Positions 35,932-48,138 of a stretch of 64,000 bases of DNA are shown piece by piece. Position 1 is the stretch's first letter, and each line of letters begins with the position of its first letter. Source of the stretch: Flavobacterium xanthum (lineage in GTDB: Bacteria > Bacteroidota > Bacteroidia > Flavobacteriales > Flavobacteriaceae); NCBI RefSeq assembly GCF_900142695.1, contig NZ_FRBU01000002.1:1-64000 (forward strand), given 5' to 3'. The translations under genes were made by a program, and so were the position numbers. The notes beneath the pieces are model-generated. The model made no database searches, had not been told where the DNA came from, and saw only the letters and a list, made by a program, of their open reading frames with translations.

Positions 35932-37476
35932 TTATCGATTAATCAATTTGGCTTTTTCCTTAATAATGTCACTTATTTTTCGGTTTTCAATTTTGCTTTC
36001 GAGCCAAGAAATAATATCGAGATAAAGGAAAGCTCTTTTTTCGTAGGTATTTTTTTCTAATTCAATAAAGCGTATTCTCATTTTTACAAATTCCTTTTTG
36101 ATATCTCCAGGATAAATGGAGTTCAAGTTTTTCATGAACCGTATAATTTCTTTTTGCACTTCTTGCAAATCGTTCATTTTGAGTAGAAATTTATAGGTGT
36201 TTTTCAACTGATTTTCTAAATAATAATCGTTACCCATTTCATAATGTGCAATCAAACTTAATAAACGGGCAAAACACATTAAATCCTCGCGCATGGAAAG
36301 GTTCTTGTTGTTTATGATTTTTTCTAAATAGAAAATACATTCTGCATATTTTTCGGTTCCAAAATAGATTGAAGCAAATTTATAGTAAAATAGCATTTCG
36401 TGGTGCTCATCAAGGTGGTCCGTATGAACTGTTAATTTATTTAGTATTTCAGGTATTAAATATTCGCTTTCAGAAAAAGTACCTTCCAAAATATGGTAAT
36501 TCAACTTGTTGTTATACAAGTAAAGAAATGATAACGACGCAATATTATCATTGACGGGAAAACGAGGATCTTTTATCGTATCTTCTAATAATACCAAATA
36601 TTTTTTAAATTTTGATTTGTATTTCAACATATATAGGGATTCCAACAGGTAATGATTTCCCTTAAGGAAAAATACTGGATTGAGATATATCATGCTGGGA
36701 TTATCATAAAAAAGGGTGACCCATTTCAAAGCGTATTTATAACAAGATAAAAAATCCTGAACTAGGAAACTTCTCCAAAGATTAGCATTATAAAACCAAT
36801 ATTTCTCTCTGAAACCAAATTTTTTATCATCAAATTTTGAAAGATGCTTTTTGAAATAATCATCAATATAGGTGTACTCTTCGTCACTTTTCACATATCC
36901 AGTTTTCAGCATGATGCCATACAATTGGAGTGATAAATTTGATAATTTACTAGAAATAGTATTGCGATAATTCAACTCTTTTGCCTGAACTACCAGTTCA
37001 TCTGCTCGACCTTGAATACTTCGGGTAATGTATTGTGCTTCAATTAATTTTTCAAATTCAACAATTTCATACGCCATCAATTTTTCATCATTTTCTAAGG
37101 CAAGAATTTTAGTTTTATCCAAGATCTTCAAACTTTGCTTGTACAAGCCTTTATTGTACAATATGGTAGCAAAATCGATTTGTTCCCGCAATTGATATCT
37201 AATATTCTGGCTAGGAATATTCAATCGGATGCTAACCAAAATTTGCTTATATAAATATGATTTTAGATTAGATAATTGCACTTTTTTAATGATTCCACTT
37301 TTTAAAATTAGCTTCTCATCATACCCATTTGATTTATCTAAAATATTAAATAATTCAATGAATTTTGTATTCGAACTGGTCTCTAATCGACTTGCAAAAA
37401 TCTTAAATTGTCTTTTTTCAGATTTTGAAAGTGATTTAATTAATACAAACAGAAAATCTTTTTGATGGTTAGCCAT
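35932..37476 (-). CDS. helical-repeat protein of unknown function
   Basis: A 514-residue, lysine- and leucine-rich protein that appears all-helical, with TPR-like segments such as TILYNKGLYKQSLKILDKTK and FYLEKIINNKNLSM. There is no signal peptide, membrane span or catalytic motif. Bacteroidota genomes carry many such proteins of about 500 residues without known role. It diverges from leuA with about 150 bp between. Confidence 0.65.
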   Translation of the reverse strand: MANHQKDFLFVLIKSLSKSEKRQFKIFASRLETSSNTKFIELFNILDKSNGYDEKLILKSGIIKKVQLSNLKSYLYKQILVSIRLNIPSQNIRYQLREQIDFATILYNKGLYKQSLKILDKTKILALENDEKLMAYEIVEFEKLIEAQYITRSIQGRADELVVQAKELNYRNTISSKLSNLSLQLYGIMLKTGYVKSDEEYTYIDDYFKKHLSKFDDKKFGFREKYWFYNANLWRSFLVQDFLSCYKYALKWVTLFYDNPSMIYLNPVFFLKGNHYLLESLYMLKYKSKFKKYLVLLEDTIKDPRFPVNDNIASLSFLYLYNNKLNYHILEGTFSESEYLIPEILNKLTVHTDHLDEHHEMLFYYKFASIYFGTEKYAECIFYLEKIINNKNLSMREDLMCFARLLSLIAHYEMGNDYYLENQLKNTYKFLLKMNDLQEVQKEIIRFMKNLNSIYPGDIKKEFVKMRIRFIELEKNTYEKRAFLYLDIISWLESKIENRKISDIIKEKAKLINR

Positions 37477-37624
37477 TGTAAAATAAAGTAGTATAATATA
37501 TTATAATTCAGCGGTTTACAAAGTTATTGATTGCTTTATAAGTAGTATATTTCATTAATTTGAATTTTATATTAAAGTAATGAAAGATATTTTTGTTATG
37601 AAGTTGTGAAATTACATTAAATAA

Positions 37625-38806
<1,182 letters not shown>

Positions 38807-38844
38807 AATATTTTGATTCCCATTAAAATCTAAATCCTACTATT

Positions 38845-39960
38845 ATGAACTTAAAAATAGCAGTACTTTCAGGAGACGGAATAGGTCCGGAAGTAGTTTT
38901 ACAGACAAAAAAAGCGTTGTATGCCATCGGCGTAGTTTTCGATCATGAGTTTGTATTCGAAGATGCACTGATTGGGGCTGTTGCCATTGAAAAAACAGGA
39001 AAGCCACTACCAGACCAAACTTTAAATCTTTGCCTTAATACTGATGCAGTGTTGTTTGGAACTGTTGGAGATCTTAAGCAAGATGGTAATTCTAATACTC
39101 ATTTAAGTCCTATTCAAGGATTATTAAAGCTAAGACAAGCTTTAGGATTGTATGCTAACATTAGACCCATAAAACCCTACAACGACTTATTGGATTTATC
39201 TCCTTTAAAAAGAAAAATAATTGAAGATACTGATTTTGTTATTTTTAGAGAAATTTCAGGAGGATCCTATTTTAGTGAAAAAAAAATCAATGAACAAGGA
39301 ACGTTAGCTTCTGATTTATGTGAATATTCCGATGAAGAAATTATTCGGATTACTCATTTAGCCTTCAGAACTGCTCAAAAAAGAAGAAAAAAAGTTACGC
39401 TCGTAGACAAAGCAAGTATTCTTGAAACCTCTAGATTGTGGCGAAAAATTGTTAAAGAAATTAGTGAAAATTATCCAGATGTTGCAGTAGATTTTATATA
39501 TGTTGATAACGCAGCGATGCAAATAATTATTAATCCAAAGCAATTTGACGTCATTTTAACGGAGAATTTATTTGGGGATATTTTATCGGACGAAGCTAGT
39601 GTAATTACGGGAGCGATTGGATTGTTGCCTTCAGCATCTTTAGGAAATTCTAGTGCGCTTTTTGAACCTATTCATGGTTCTTTTCCTGAAGCAAAAAGGA
39701 AAAATATTGCAAATCCTATTGCTTCCATACTCTCAGCAGCCATGCTTTTAGATCATTTTGGTCTTCAAGAGGAATCTCGCAGAGTATATGAGGCCGTTGA
39801 AAAAGCAATTGAATTCAATGTAGTTACCGCTGATTTAAATCCGTATTCAAAATTTGGAACCAATGAAGTAGGAGACTTTATATCAAATTATATTTTAAGC
39901 AAGGACGACTTGTATTTTAAAAGTGATAATGTGTACATAGGACAGTCCACTATAGTTTAG
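38845..39960 (+). CDS. leuB: 3-isopropylmalate dehydrogenase
   Basis: A 371-residue isocitrate/isopropylmalate dehydrogenase family protein, with SGDGIGPEVVLQTKKAL at the start, the substrate helix SPIQGLLKLRQALGLYANI and the NAD site in EPIHGSFPEAKRKNIANP. It follows leuA by 38 bp. leuC and leuD, which encode the step between LeuA and LeuB, are not in the window. Confidence 0.94.
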   Translation: MNLKIAVLSGDGIGPEVVLQTKKALYAIGVVFDHEFVFEDALIGAVAIEKTGKPLPDQTLNLCLNTDAVLFGTVGDLKQDGNSNTHLSPIQGLLKLRQALGLYANIRPIKPYNDLLDLSPLKRKIIEDTDFVIFREISGGSYFSEKKINEQGTLASDLCEYSDEEIIRITHLAFRTAQKRRKKVTLVDKASILETSRLWRKIVKEISENYPDVAVDFIYVDNAAMQIIINPKQFDVILTENLFGDILSDEASVITGAIGLLPSASLGNSSALFEPIHGSFPEAKRKNIANPIASILSAAMLLDHFGLQEESRRVYEAVEKAIEFNVVTADLNPYSKFGTNEVGDFISNYILSKDDLYFKSDNVYIGQSTIV

Positions 39961-40027
39961 TCTTTAAGAGGTTAAACGTTAACTCTACTTTTTCATATAA
40001 AATAAATTACATACAAATTAACATAAA

Positions 40028-41701
40028 ATGGAATTAAATAAATACAGTAAAACCATTACACAAGATGAAACACAACCAGCAGCACAAGCTATGTTGTATG
40101 GAATTGGTCTAACTGAAGAAGATTTAAAAAAAGCACAAGTCGGAATTGTTAGTATGGGTTACGAAGGAAATCCGTGCAACATGCACCTAAATGGTTTAGC
40201 AAGTGAAATAAAAACAGGAGTCTGGAAAGAAAATTTAGTTGGATTGATTTTTAACACGATTGGTGTCAGTGATGGTATTTCAAATGGTACCGATGGGATG
40301 CGTTTTTCTTTAGTTTCTAGAGATGTCATTGCAGATTCTATTGAAACTGTAATGGGTGCGCAATGGTATGATGGTTTAATTGCTATTCCAGGTTGTGATA
40401 AAAATATGCCTGGTTCTGTAATTGCAATGGGTAGAGTGAATCGCCCATCAATTATGGTGTATGGCGGAAGCATCCATTCTGGGAAATGGAAAGGAGAATC
40501 GTTGAACATAGTTTCTGCCTTTGAAGCTTTAGGAAAAAAATTCAGTAATTCGATTACTCCAGAGGATTTTAAAGGAGTAATTCAAAACGCTTGTCCTGGC
40601 GCAGGAGCATGTGGTGGAATGTATACCGCAAATACAATGTCTTCGGCTATCGAAGCTTTAGGGATGAGTTTGCCTTATAGTTCATCCAATCCAGCATTAA
40701 GTCCTGAAAAAAAACAAGAATGTATTGATGCTGGAAAAGCAATTAGAATCTTATTAGAAAAAGATATCAAACCCAGAGATATCATGACACGCCAGGCCTT
40801 TGAAAATGCCATAACAATGGTAGCTGTTTTAGGTGGATCTACCAATGCCGTCATGCATTTGATCGCTATGGCACATTCAGTTGATATAGAAATTACGTTG
40901 AAGGATTTTCAAGATATCAGTGATAAAACGCCATTACTTGCTGATTTGAAACCCAGTGGGAAATACTTAATGGAAGACCTACATGAAGCAGGAGGTGTAC
41001 CAGCGGTAATGAAATATTTATTAAAACAAGGATTGCTACATGGAGATTGCTTAACCGTTACCGGTAAAACATTGGCTGAAAATTTAGCTATTGTTCCAGA
41101 TTTGCACGACGGTCAAGAGGTTATTCATGAAATTCAAAAAGCGCTGAAAGCGACAGGAAATATTCAAATTTTATTTGGAAATCTTGCTGAAGATGGTTGT
41201 GTGGCAAAAATTAGTGGAAATGAAGGAGAATATTTTGAAGGTGACGCTATCGTTTATGAAAATGAACAGGATGTAATTACAGGCGTTCGCAGTGGAGAAG
41301 TTAAACCCGGAAATGTAGTCGTCATTCGGTACTGCGGACCTAAAGGCGGTCCTGGAATGCCAGAGATGCTTAAGCCTACTTCGGCCATTATGGGTGCAGG
41401 ACTTGGAAAAAGTGTAGCCTTAATTACAGACGGGCGTTTTTCTGGAGGCTCACATGGTTTTGTGGTTGGGCATGTTACACCTGAAGCTTTTGAGGGCGGA
41501 GGCATAGCACTGGTCAAGAATGGAGACATTATTACTATCGATGCAGTGAATAATACCATCAACTTGAAGATTTCGGAGGCAGAGTTTGCATCAAGAAAGG
41601 CAGAATGGGTACAGCCTGCTCTAAAAGTAAATAAAGGCGTTTTATTAAAGTATATCCGATCAGTTTCAAGTGCATCAACAGGATGTGTAACCGATAAATA
41701 A
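40028..41701 (+). CDS. ilvD: dihydroxy-acid dehydratase
   Basis: A 557-residue IlvD/Edd enzyme. The Fe-S cluster cysteines appear in [20 protein letters not shown] and [16 protein letters not shown]. It converts dihydroxy acids to the 2-oxoacid precursors of valine and isoleucine. It depends on Fe-S assembly encoded elsewhere in the window. It is followed by ilvB after 115 bp. Confidence 0.97.
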   Translation: MELNKYSKTITQDETQPAAQAMLYGIGLTEEDLKKAQVGIVSMGYEGNPCNMHLNGLASEIKTGVWKENLVGLIFNTIGVSDGISNGTDGMRFSLVSRDVIADSIETVMGAQWYDGLIAIPGCDKNMPGSVIAMGRVNRPSIMVYGGSIHSGKWKGESLNIVSAFEALGKKFSNSITPEDFKGVIQNACPGAGACGGMYTANTMSSAIEALGMSLPYSSSNPALSPEKKQECIDAGKAIRILLEKDIKPRDIMTRQAFENAITMVAVLGGSTNAVMHLIAMAHSVDIEITLKDFQDISDKTPLLADLKPSGKYLMEDLHEAGGVPAVMKYLLKQGLLHGDCLTVTGKTLAENLAIVPDLHDGQEVIHEIQKALKATGNIQILFGNLAEDGCVAKISGNEGEYFEGDAIVYENEQDVITGVRSGEVKPGNVVVIRYCGPKGGPGMPEMLKPTSAIMGAGLGKSVALITDGRFSGGSHGFVVGHVTPEAFEGGGIALVKNGDIITIDAVNNTINLKISEAEFASRKAEWVQPALKVNKGVLLKYIRSVSSASTGCVTDK

Positions 41702-41816
41702 AAGTAAAAAAGCTGTAAGAATTACAAAAAAGTAATTTTTATAGCGGTAGGAAAATAATTCTAATTGATTTTTGACATTGATTTTTGAAAAAGGCTTTTG
41801 CTAAAAAAAATAAAAA

Positions 41817-43511
41817 ATGAAAAACAATAAAATATCTGGCGCTGAGGCCGTTATTAGATGCTTACTAGAAGAAGGGGTAAATTTGGTTTATGGATATCCA
41901 GGTGGTGCTATTATGCCAGTTTACGACGAATTATATAAATTTAAAGATCAATTACATCATGTGCTTGTCCGTCACGAACAAGGGGCAACGCATGCCGCAC
42001 AAGGTTTTGCCAGAGCTACCGGAAAAGTAGGAGTCGCTATTGCTACATCAGGTCCGGGAGCAACAAATTTAGTCACAGGAATTGCTGATGCACAAATCGA
42101 TTCGACACCTATGGTTTGTATTACTGGACAAGTAGGCAAACACTTATTGGGTTCTGATGCTTTTCAGGAAACTGATATTATTGGAATTTCGACTCCTGTA
42201 ACCAAATGGAATTACCAAATTACGGAAGCTTCTGAGATTCCAGAAATTATGGCTAAAGCTTTTTATATTGCAAAATCAGGTCGCCCAGGTCCTGTTTTAA
42301 TTGATATTACAAAAAATGCTCAATTTGATGAAATAGAGTTCAGCTATAAAAAATGTACTAGCATTCGAAGCTACAATCCAAAGCCTACTTTAAATCTCGA
42401 AAGAGTGAAGGAAGCTGCTGAATTAATAAATGCAGCTAAAAAGCCATTTATCATTTTTGGTCAAGGAATTATTCTTGGTCAAGCGGAAGCCGAGTTAAAA
42501 GCGCTGGTTGAAAAATCGGGCATTCCTGCGGCTTGGACTATATTAGGTCTTTCGGCATTGCCAACAGATCATCCATTAAATGTAGGAATGTTAGGAATGC
42601 ATGGAAATTATGGTCCCAATGTTTTGACCAATGAATGTGATGTATTAATTGCACTTGGAATGCGTTTCGATGACCGTGTTACTGGAAATTTAGCTACTTA
42701 TGCGAAACAAGCCAAAGTAATTCATTTCGAAATTGACCCCGCCGAAATTGATAAAAATGTAAAAACAACGGTCGCTGTTTTAGCAGATGTAAAAGAGTCT
42801 TTAAGCGCTTTGATTCCTTTAATCGAAAGTAAAACGCATGAATCATGGCACAATGAATTCAAGGAGAAGTATGAAATCGAATTGCAGGCGGTAATTAATG
42901 ACGAGTTAAACCCTAAGAAAGAAGGAATTTCGATGGGAGAAACCATTGAAATGATCAACAAGCACTCTAAAGGAGATGCTATTATGGTTTCGGATGTGGG
43001 ACAACACCAAATGTTTGCGTGTCGTTATGCCAAATTCAATTCGACAAAAAGTAATGTTACCTCTGGTGGTTTAGGAACAATGGGATTTGCATTACCTGCT
43101 GCTATTGGTGCTAAAATGGGAATGCCAAACCGAGAAGTAGTAGCGATAATTGGTGATGGTGGTTTTCAAATGACCATTCAGGAATTAGGAACTATTTTCC
43201 AAACTAAAGTTCCTGTGAAAATTGTTGTCTTAAACAATGAATTTTTAGGAATGGTACGTCAATGGCAACAGTTGTTTTTTGACAAAAGATACGCTTCTAC
43301 GGAAATGATCAATCCAAATTTTATAGCCATTGCTGAAGGCTATTATATCAAAGCGAAAAAAGTAACTAAAAGAGAAGATTTAGATGCTGCCGTTGCCGAA
43401 ATGATGGCTTCAAAAGAATCCTATTTCCTTGAGGTTATGGTAGAAAAAGAAAATAACGTATTCCCAATGATTCCAACAGGAGCATCGGTTTCGGACATTC
43501 GTTTGTCCTAA
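41817..43511 (+). CDS. ilvB: acetolactate synthase large subunit
   Basis: A 564-residue TPP enzyme. Motifs are VRHEQGATHAAQGFARATGK (catalytic Glu), and GDGGFQMTIQELGTI with NNEFLGMVRQWQ for TPP and Mg. It condenses pyruvate to acetolactate or acetohydroxybutyrate. The regulatory subunit gene follows. Confidence 0.97.
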   Translation: MKNNKISGAEAVIRCLLEEGVNLVYGYPGGAIMPVYDELYKFKDQLHHVLVRHEQGATHAAQGFARATGKVGVAIATSGPGATNLVTGIADAQIDSTPMVCITGQVGKHLLGSDAFQETDIIGISTPVTKWNYQITEASEIPEIMAKAFYIAKSGRPGPVLIDITKNAQFDEIEFSYKKCTSIRSYNPKPTLNLERVKEAAELINAAKKPFIIFGQGIILGQAEAELKALVEKSGIPAAWTILGLSALPTDHPLNVGMLGMHGNYGPNVLTNECDVLIALGMRFDDRVTGNLATYAKQAKVIHFEIDPAEIDKNVKTTVAVLADVKESLSALIPLIESKTHESWHNEFKEKYEIELQAVINDELNPKKEGISMGETIEMINKHSKGDAIMVSDVGQHQMFACRYAKFNSTKSNVTSGGLGTMGFALPAAIGAKMGMPNREVVAIIGDGGFQMTIQELGTIFQTKVPVKIVVLNNEFLGMVRQWQQLFFDKRYASTEMINPNFIAIAEGYYIKAKKVTKREDLDAAVAEMMASKESYFLEVMVEKENNVFPMIPTGASVSDIRLS

Positions 43512-43522
43512 AATAGTTTAAA

Positions 43523-43582
43523 GTTTAAGGTTTAAAGTTGTTGGAAACTGAAAATAATGTTCCTCAACTTTAAACTTTAAAC
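43523..43582 (+). repeat. long inverted repeat between ilvB and ilvN
   Basis: An 18-bp stem, GTTTAAGGTTTAAAGTTG (43523-43540) with CAACTTTAAACTTTAAAC (43565-43582), has one G-T pair and a 24-base loop. TTTAAACTT-type repeats are frequent between flavobacterial genes. It may set the ilvB:ilvN expression ratio by processing or partial termination. Confidence 0.6.
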
Positions 43583-43607
43583 ATAAAAACTTTAAACAAA
43601 AATTAAA

Positions 43608-44129
43608 ATGGAAAATAAAACATTCACCATTTCTGTATATTCAGAAAACAACGTTGGCTTATTAAATAGAATATCTGGAATATTCTTGAAACGCCATATC
43701 AATATTTTAAGTTTAAATGTATCCGAATCGGAAATCGAAAGTGTCTCTCGATTTATTATTGTAGTGAATACAACCGAAAAATGGGTGCAAAATATAGTAG
43801 GGCAAATTGAAAAGCAAATAGAAGTTATCAAAGCATTTTACCATGTTGATGAAGAAACTATTTTTCTGGAAAATGCTTTGTTTAAAATTGAATCCAGTTT
43901 ATTATTCGACGAAAAACAGATTCAAAATATCATCAAAGAAAGCCATTCTGAAATAGTAACCGTAGCAAGAGACTTTTTTGTGATTTCAAAATCAGGGCAA
44001 CGTGCTGAAATAGAAGCATTATACGAAAAATTAAAACCCTTTGGAATCATGCAATTTGTTCGCTCGGGAAGAATTTCCGTTTCAAAAGAAAGAATGCAAA
44101 TTTCAACACTATTAGAAGAACTTTCATAA
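43608..44129 (+). CDS. ilvN: acetolactate synthase small (regulatory) subunit
   Basis: A 173-residue protein with an N-terminal ACT domain (FTISVYSENNVGLLNRISG) for valine feedback and a second ACT-like C-terminal half. It activates IlvB and confers valine sensitivity. Confidence 0.93.
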   Translation: MENKTFTISVYSENNVGLLNRISGIFLKRHINILSLNVSESEIESVSRFIIVVNTTEKWVQNIVGQIEKQIEVIKAFYHVDEETIFLENALFKIESSLLFDEKQIQNIIKESHSEIVTVARDFFVISKSGQRAEIEALYEKLKPFGIMQFVRSGRISVSKERMQISTLLEELS

Positions 44130-44164
44130 AGTGTTCAGTTTGCAGTGTTCAGTCGCCGTGCAGT

Positions 44165-44193
44165 TTGTCATTCCGACGAAGGAGGAATCTCAA
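44165..44193. repeat. dispersed TCATTCCGACGAAGGAGGAATCT repeat fragment
   Basis: This intergenic element resembles the palindrome arm at 62627-62653 and the fragment at 61350-61370. Only one arm is seen here, upstream of ilvC. It belongs to a REP-like family dispersed in flavobacterial genomes. Confidence 0.6.
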
Positions 44194-44249
44194 CATGATT
44201 AGCATCAATTATTAAATTATAAAAATTTACATTCATTAAATATAAAAAA

Positions 44250-45719
44250 ATGGCAAATTATTTCAATTCATTACCACTTAGATTACAATTAGAACAATTA
44301 GGCGTTTGCGAATTCATGGATCAATCTGAATTTGTAGACGGAATTAAAGCTTTAGAGGGGAAAAAAGTAATTGTTGTAGGTTGTGGAGCTCAAGGTTTAA
44401 ACCAAGGATTAAACATGAGAGATTCTGGCCTAGATATTTCTTATGCTTTGCGTGCAGATGCAATTTCCGAAAAAAGAGCTTCTTATAAGAATGCTTCTGA
44501 TAATGGATTCAAAGTGGGAACCTATGAAGAATTAATACCAACCGCTGATTTGGTTTGCAACCTTACACCGGATAAACAGCATACGGCTGTCGTAACAGCA
44601 ATTATGCCTTTGATGAAAAAAGGATCTACATTAGCTTATTCTCACGGGTTTAATATTGTCGAAGAAGGAATGCAAATTCGTAAGGACATTACTGTAATTA
44701 TGTGTGCTCCAAAATGTCCTGGTTCCGAAGTACGAGAAGAATATAAAAGAGGTTTTGGTGTGCCTACTTTAATCGCGGTTCATCCTGAAAACAATCCCAA
44801 TGGAGAAGGTTTCGCTCAAGCAAAAGCCTATGCAGTAGCAACAGGCGGTCATAAAGCGGGAGTTTTAAACTCATCATTTGTTGCGGAAGTAAAGTCTGAT
44901 TTGATGGGAGAACAAACCATTCTTTGTGGAATGTTACAAACAGGTTCTATTTTATGTTTTGATAAAATGGTAGAAAAAGGAATTGAGCCTGCTTATGCTT
45001 CGAAGTTAATTCAGTACGGTTGGGAAACAGTAACAGAAGCTTTGAAACATGGTGGAATTACTAATATGATGGATCGTTTATCAAATCCTGCAAAAATTGA
45101 AGCTTTCCGTTTGTCTGACGAATTAAAAGAGATCATGCGTCCTTTGTTTCAAAAACACATGGATGATATTATCTCTGGTGAATTTTCAAAAAATATGATG
45201 ATTGATTGGGCTAATGATGATATTAATTTATTGACTTGGAGAGCTGCAACTGCAGAAACTAATTTCGAAAAAACAGCGCCAACAGCAGCTCCTATTTCAG
45301 AACAAGAGTATTTTGACAATGGAGTATTAATGATTGCTATGGTGAAAGCAGGCGTGGAGTTAGCTTTTGAAACCATGACACAAACAGGAATTATTGAAGA
45401 ATCGGCGTATTATGAATCGTTGCATGAATTGCCTTTAATAGCGAATACAGTAGCCAGAAAAAAATTATATGAAATGAACAGAATCATTTCGGATACTGCA
45501 GAATATGGTTGTTATTTATTTGACCATGCATGTAAACCGCTATTAACGGATTTCATGAAAACGATTGATACAAATGTAATAGGTAAACCTTTTTCAAATT
45601 CAAACGGAGTAGAAAATGCGGTTCTTATTGCTGTAAACAAAACAATACGCCAACATCCAATTGAAGAAGTTGGAGAATGGCTAAGAGAATCTATGACCGC
45701 TATGAAAAAGATAGGATAA
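44250..45719 (+). CDS. ilvC: ketol-acid reductoisomerase (long form)
   Basis: A 489-residue class II KARI. The Rossmann motif is [15 protein letters not shown], followed by the acetohydroxy-acid site ([19 protein letters not shown]) and two C-terminal knotted domains. It uses NADPH to make dihydroxy acids for IlvD. It is the last gene of the branched-chain cluster. Confidence 0.96.
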   Translation: MANYFNSLPLRLQLEQLGVCEFMDQSEFVDGIKALEGKKVIVVGCGAQGLNQGLNMRDSGLDISYALRADAISEKRASYKNASDNGFKVGTYEELIPTADLVCNLTPDKQHTAVVTAIMPLMKKGSTLAYSHGFNIVEEGMQIRKDITVIMCAPKCPGSEVREEYKRGFGVPTLIAVHPENNPNGEGFAQAKAYAVATGGHKAGVLNSSFVAEVKSDLMGEQTILCGMLQTGSILCFDKMVEKGIEPAYASKLIQYGWETVTEALKHGGITNMMDRLSNPAKIEAFRLSDELKEIMRPLFQKHMDDIISGEFSKNMMIDWANDDINLLTWRAATAETNFEKTAPTAAPISEQEYFDNGVLMIAMVKAGVELAFETMTQTGIIEESAYYESLHELPLIANTVARKKLYEMNRIISDTAEYGCYLFDHACKPLLTDFMKTIDTNVIGKPFSNSNGVENAVLIAVNKTIRQHPIEEVGEWLRESMTAMKKIG

Positions 45720-46230
45720 ATAAAAATTAGGAATTACCACATGAAAGGGTGTGTGGAATTAGCACTATATCATTTGATTAGATAATATTTTGAATTAGTT
45801 AAAATTTATTAAAAAAGGTAAATGATTATGGATGCTTTTACATTCACTTAATTTTAAACGAGCTTAAAGTTGAGTGAAGTAATTCTTAATGAATAATGGG
45901 TCTGTAGAATATCCCTTTTGTTTATAGTTGTAAGTTGGTACAGAAAATCTTCCTATATTAATCCTTTTTTAGCTGTTTTTTAGGATGTGATTTATTCAAT
46001 TTATTGGTGATTATAATTGTTGTTAAATTTTGTTGATGCATTAGGTGTGGTAGATTTAAATCTATCTCGCCCTTTTGTGTTTTATAAATTTTGCCAAAAC
46101 AATAAAAATTGAACTAATTAGTACCAAAACAGCCTTATAATTTGATAATCTGTATTTTTTTGTCGGTATTTATAAAATATATAATTTAAAGAATAGCTAG
46201 AGATTTAATACTTTTATAAAAAATTATATT
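45720..46230. other. 510-bp intergenic region upstream of acs
   Basis: No gene can be supported; all frames carry stops. CCACAT/GTGTGG near 45737 could form a weak hairpin after ilvC. The length suggests a regulatory region for acs, but I see no recognised operator. Confidence 0.55.
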
Positions 46231-48138
46231 ATGAGCTACTACAAAATTGAAAATCTAGAACAATATTTTAAACATTACAATAAATCAGTTCGTGAACCTA
46301 GAAAATTTTGGGGTAAAATAGCAGAAGAAAATTTCACTTGGTACCAGCAATGGGATAAAGTTGTTGACTTTAATATGGCTGATGCCGACATTAAATGGTT
46401 TACGGAAGCCAAAGTAAATATTGTCAAAAATTGTATTGACAGGCATCTTGCAAAAAGAGGGGAGAAAACGGCAATTATTTTTGAACCTAATGATCCTTCC
46501 GAGACCGCATTGCATATTACTTATACTGAATTGCATCAACGTGTTTGTAAAATGGCAAATGTATTGCGAGAACAAGGAATAACAAAAGGAGATCGAGTGT
46601 GTATCTACTTACCGATGATTCCTGAGTTAGCCGTTTCAGTATTGGCTTGTGCAAGAATTGGAGCCATACATTCTGTTGTTTTTGCAGGATTTTCAGCCTC
46701 GGCGGTGGCCAGTCGTATCAATGACAGTAGCTGTAAAATGGTTATCACCTCAGATGGAGGTTTTCGTGGAAACAAAACCATTGATTTAAAAGGAATAATT
46801 GATGAAGCATTAGAAAAATGTCCTTGTGTCGAAAAAGTTTTAGTAGCCAAGAGAATTCACTCTGATATCACTATGAAAGAAGGACGTGACCAATGGTTGC
46901 AACCACTTTTGGATCAAGCTTCAGACAATAATGTAGCCGAAATTATGGATGCTGAAGATCCATTATTTATTTTATACACGTCTGGTTCAACTGGAAAACC
47001 GAAGGGAATGGTTCATACTACAGCCGGTTACATGGTCTATACCGCGTATACTTTTAAGAATGTTTTCAATTATGAAGAAAGTGATGTTTTCTGGTGTACT
47101 GCCGACATTGGTTGGATTACCGGACATTCCTATATCCTTTACGGACCATTATTGAACGGAGCAACTACTGTACTTTTTGAAGGAGTTCCTTCGTATCCTG
47201 ACTTCAGCCGTTTTTGGGAGGTAATCGAAAAACATAAAGTGACACAGTTTTATACGGCTCCAACTGCTATTCGTGCTTTGGCAAAAGAAAATGTCAAATT
47301 TGTACAAAAATATCCATTGAAGTCGCTGAAAGTAATTGGATCTGTAGGAGAACCAATCAATGAGGAAGCTTGGCACTGGTACAATGACCATGTTGGTGAT
47401 AAAAGATGTCCTGTTGTAGATACGTGGTGGCAAACAGAAACAGGTGGAATTATGATTTCGCCGTTGGCATTTGTTACACCAACAAAACCAACATACGCTT
47501 CTTTGCCTTTACCTGGAATCCAACCTGTTCTTATGGATGATAAGCGCAATGAAATAGAAGATAATCAAGTGACGGGAAGCCTATGTATTAAGTTTCCGTG
47601 GCCAGGAATTGCTCGAACTATTTGGGGGGACCACCAGCGCTATAAAGACACCTATTTTTCGGCCTTTCCAGGGAAATTTTTTACGGGAGACGGTGCATTA
47701 CGCGATGAAGTGGGCTACTATAGAATTACGGGTCGTGTCGATGATGTAATAATTGTTTCAGGACACAATCTAGGAACAGCACCCATAGAAGACGCAATTA
47801 ATGAGCATCCAGCCGTTGCTGAGTCAGCAATTGTCGGTTTCCCACATGACATCAAAGGGAATGCTTTATATGGCTTTGTTATTTTGAAAGAAATGGGAGA
47901 AACCAGAAACAAAGAAAATCTAGCTAAAGAAATTAATCAACATATTTCAGATCATATTGGACCAATAGCTAAATTAGATAAAATCCAGTTTGTTTCTGGT
48001 TTGCCAAAAACCCGTTCTGGAAAAATTATGAGGCGAATCCTTCGAAAGATTGCCGAAGGAGATTATTCTAATTTTGGAGATACATCAACGCTGTTGAATC
48101 CTGAGATTGTAGAGGAAATTAAAAATAATAAAGTATAA
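46231..48138 (+). CDS. acs: acetyl-CoA synthetase
   Basis: A 635-residue AMP-forming ligase. The A3 motif is YTSGSTGKPKGMVHTTAGY and the C-terminal motif PKTRSGKIMRRILRK carries the lysine that is acetylated in homologues to switch the enzyme off. It activates acetate. The nearby DnaQ-like/DUF294 pair is often associated with acs and acetate uptake genes in other bacteria, though here it lies about 6 kb away. Confidence 0.96.
   Translation: MSYYKIENLEQYFKHYNKSVREPRKFWGKIAEENFTWYQQWDKVVDFNMADADIKWFTEAKVNIVKNCIDRHLAKRGEKTAIIFEPNDPSETALHITYTELHQRVCKMANVLREQGITKGDRVCIYLPMIPELAVSVLACARIGAIHSVVFAGFSASAVASRINDSSCKMVITSDGGFRGNKTIDLKGIIDEALEKCPCVEKVLVAKRIHSDITMKEGRDQWLQPLLDQASDNNVAEIMDAEDPLFILYTSGSTGKPKGMVHTTAGYMVYTAYTFKNVFNYEESDVFWCTADIGWITGHSYILYGPLLNGATTVLFEGVPSYPDFSRFWEVIEKHKVTQFYTAPTAIRALAKENVKFVQKYPLKSLKVIGSVGEPINEEAWHWYNDHVGDKRCPVVDTWWQTETGGIMISPLAFVTPTKPTYASLPLPGIQPVLMDDKRNEIEDNQVTGSLCIKFPWPGIARTIWGDHQRYKDTYFSAFPGKFFTGDGALRDEVGYYRITGRVDDVIIVSGHNLGTAPIEDAINEHPAVAESAIVGFPHDIKGNALYGFVILKEMGETRNKENLAKEINQHISDHIGPIAKLDKIQFVSGLPKTRSGKIMRRILRKIAEGDYSNFGDTSTLLNPEIVEEIKNNKV

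Noticed and set aside
41254..41562. 102-codon minus-strand frame inside ilvD
   Set aside because: Antisense shadow of ilvD, rich in Pro/Ser as expected for complement of Gly-rich coding.
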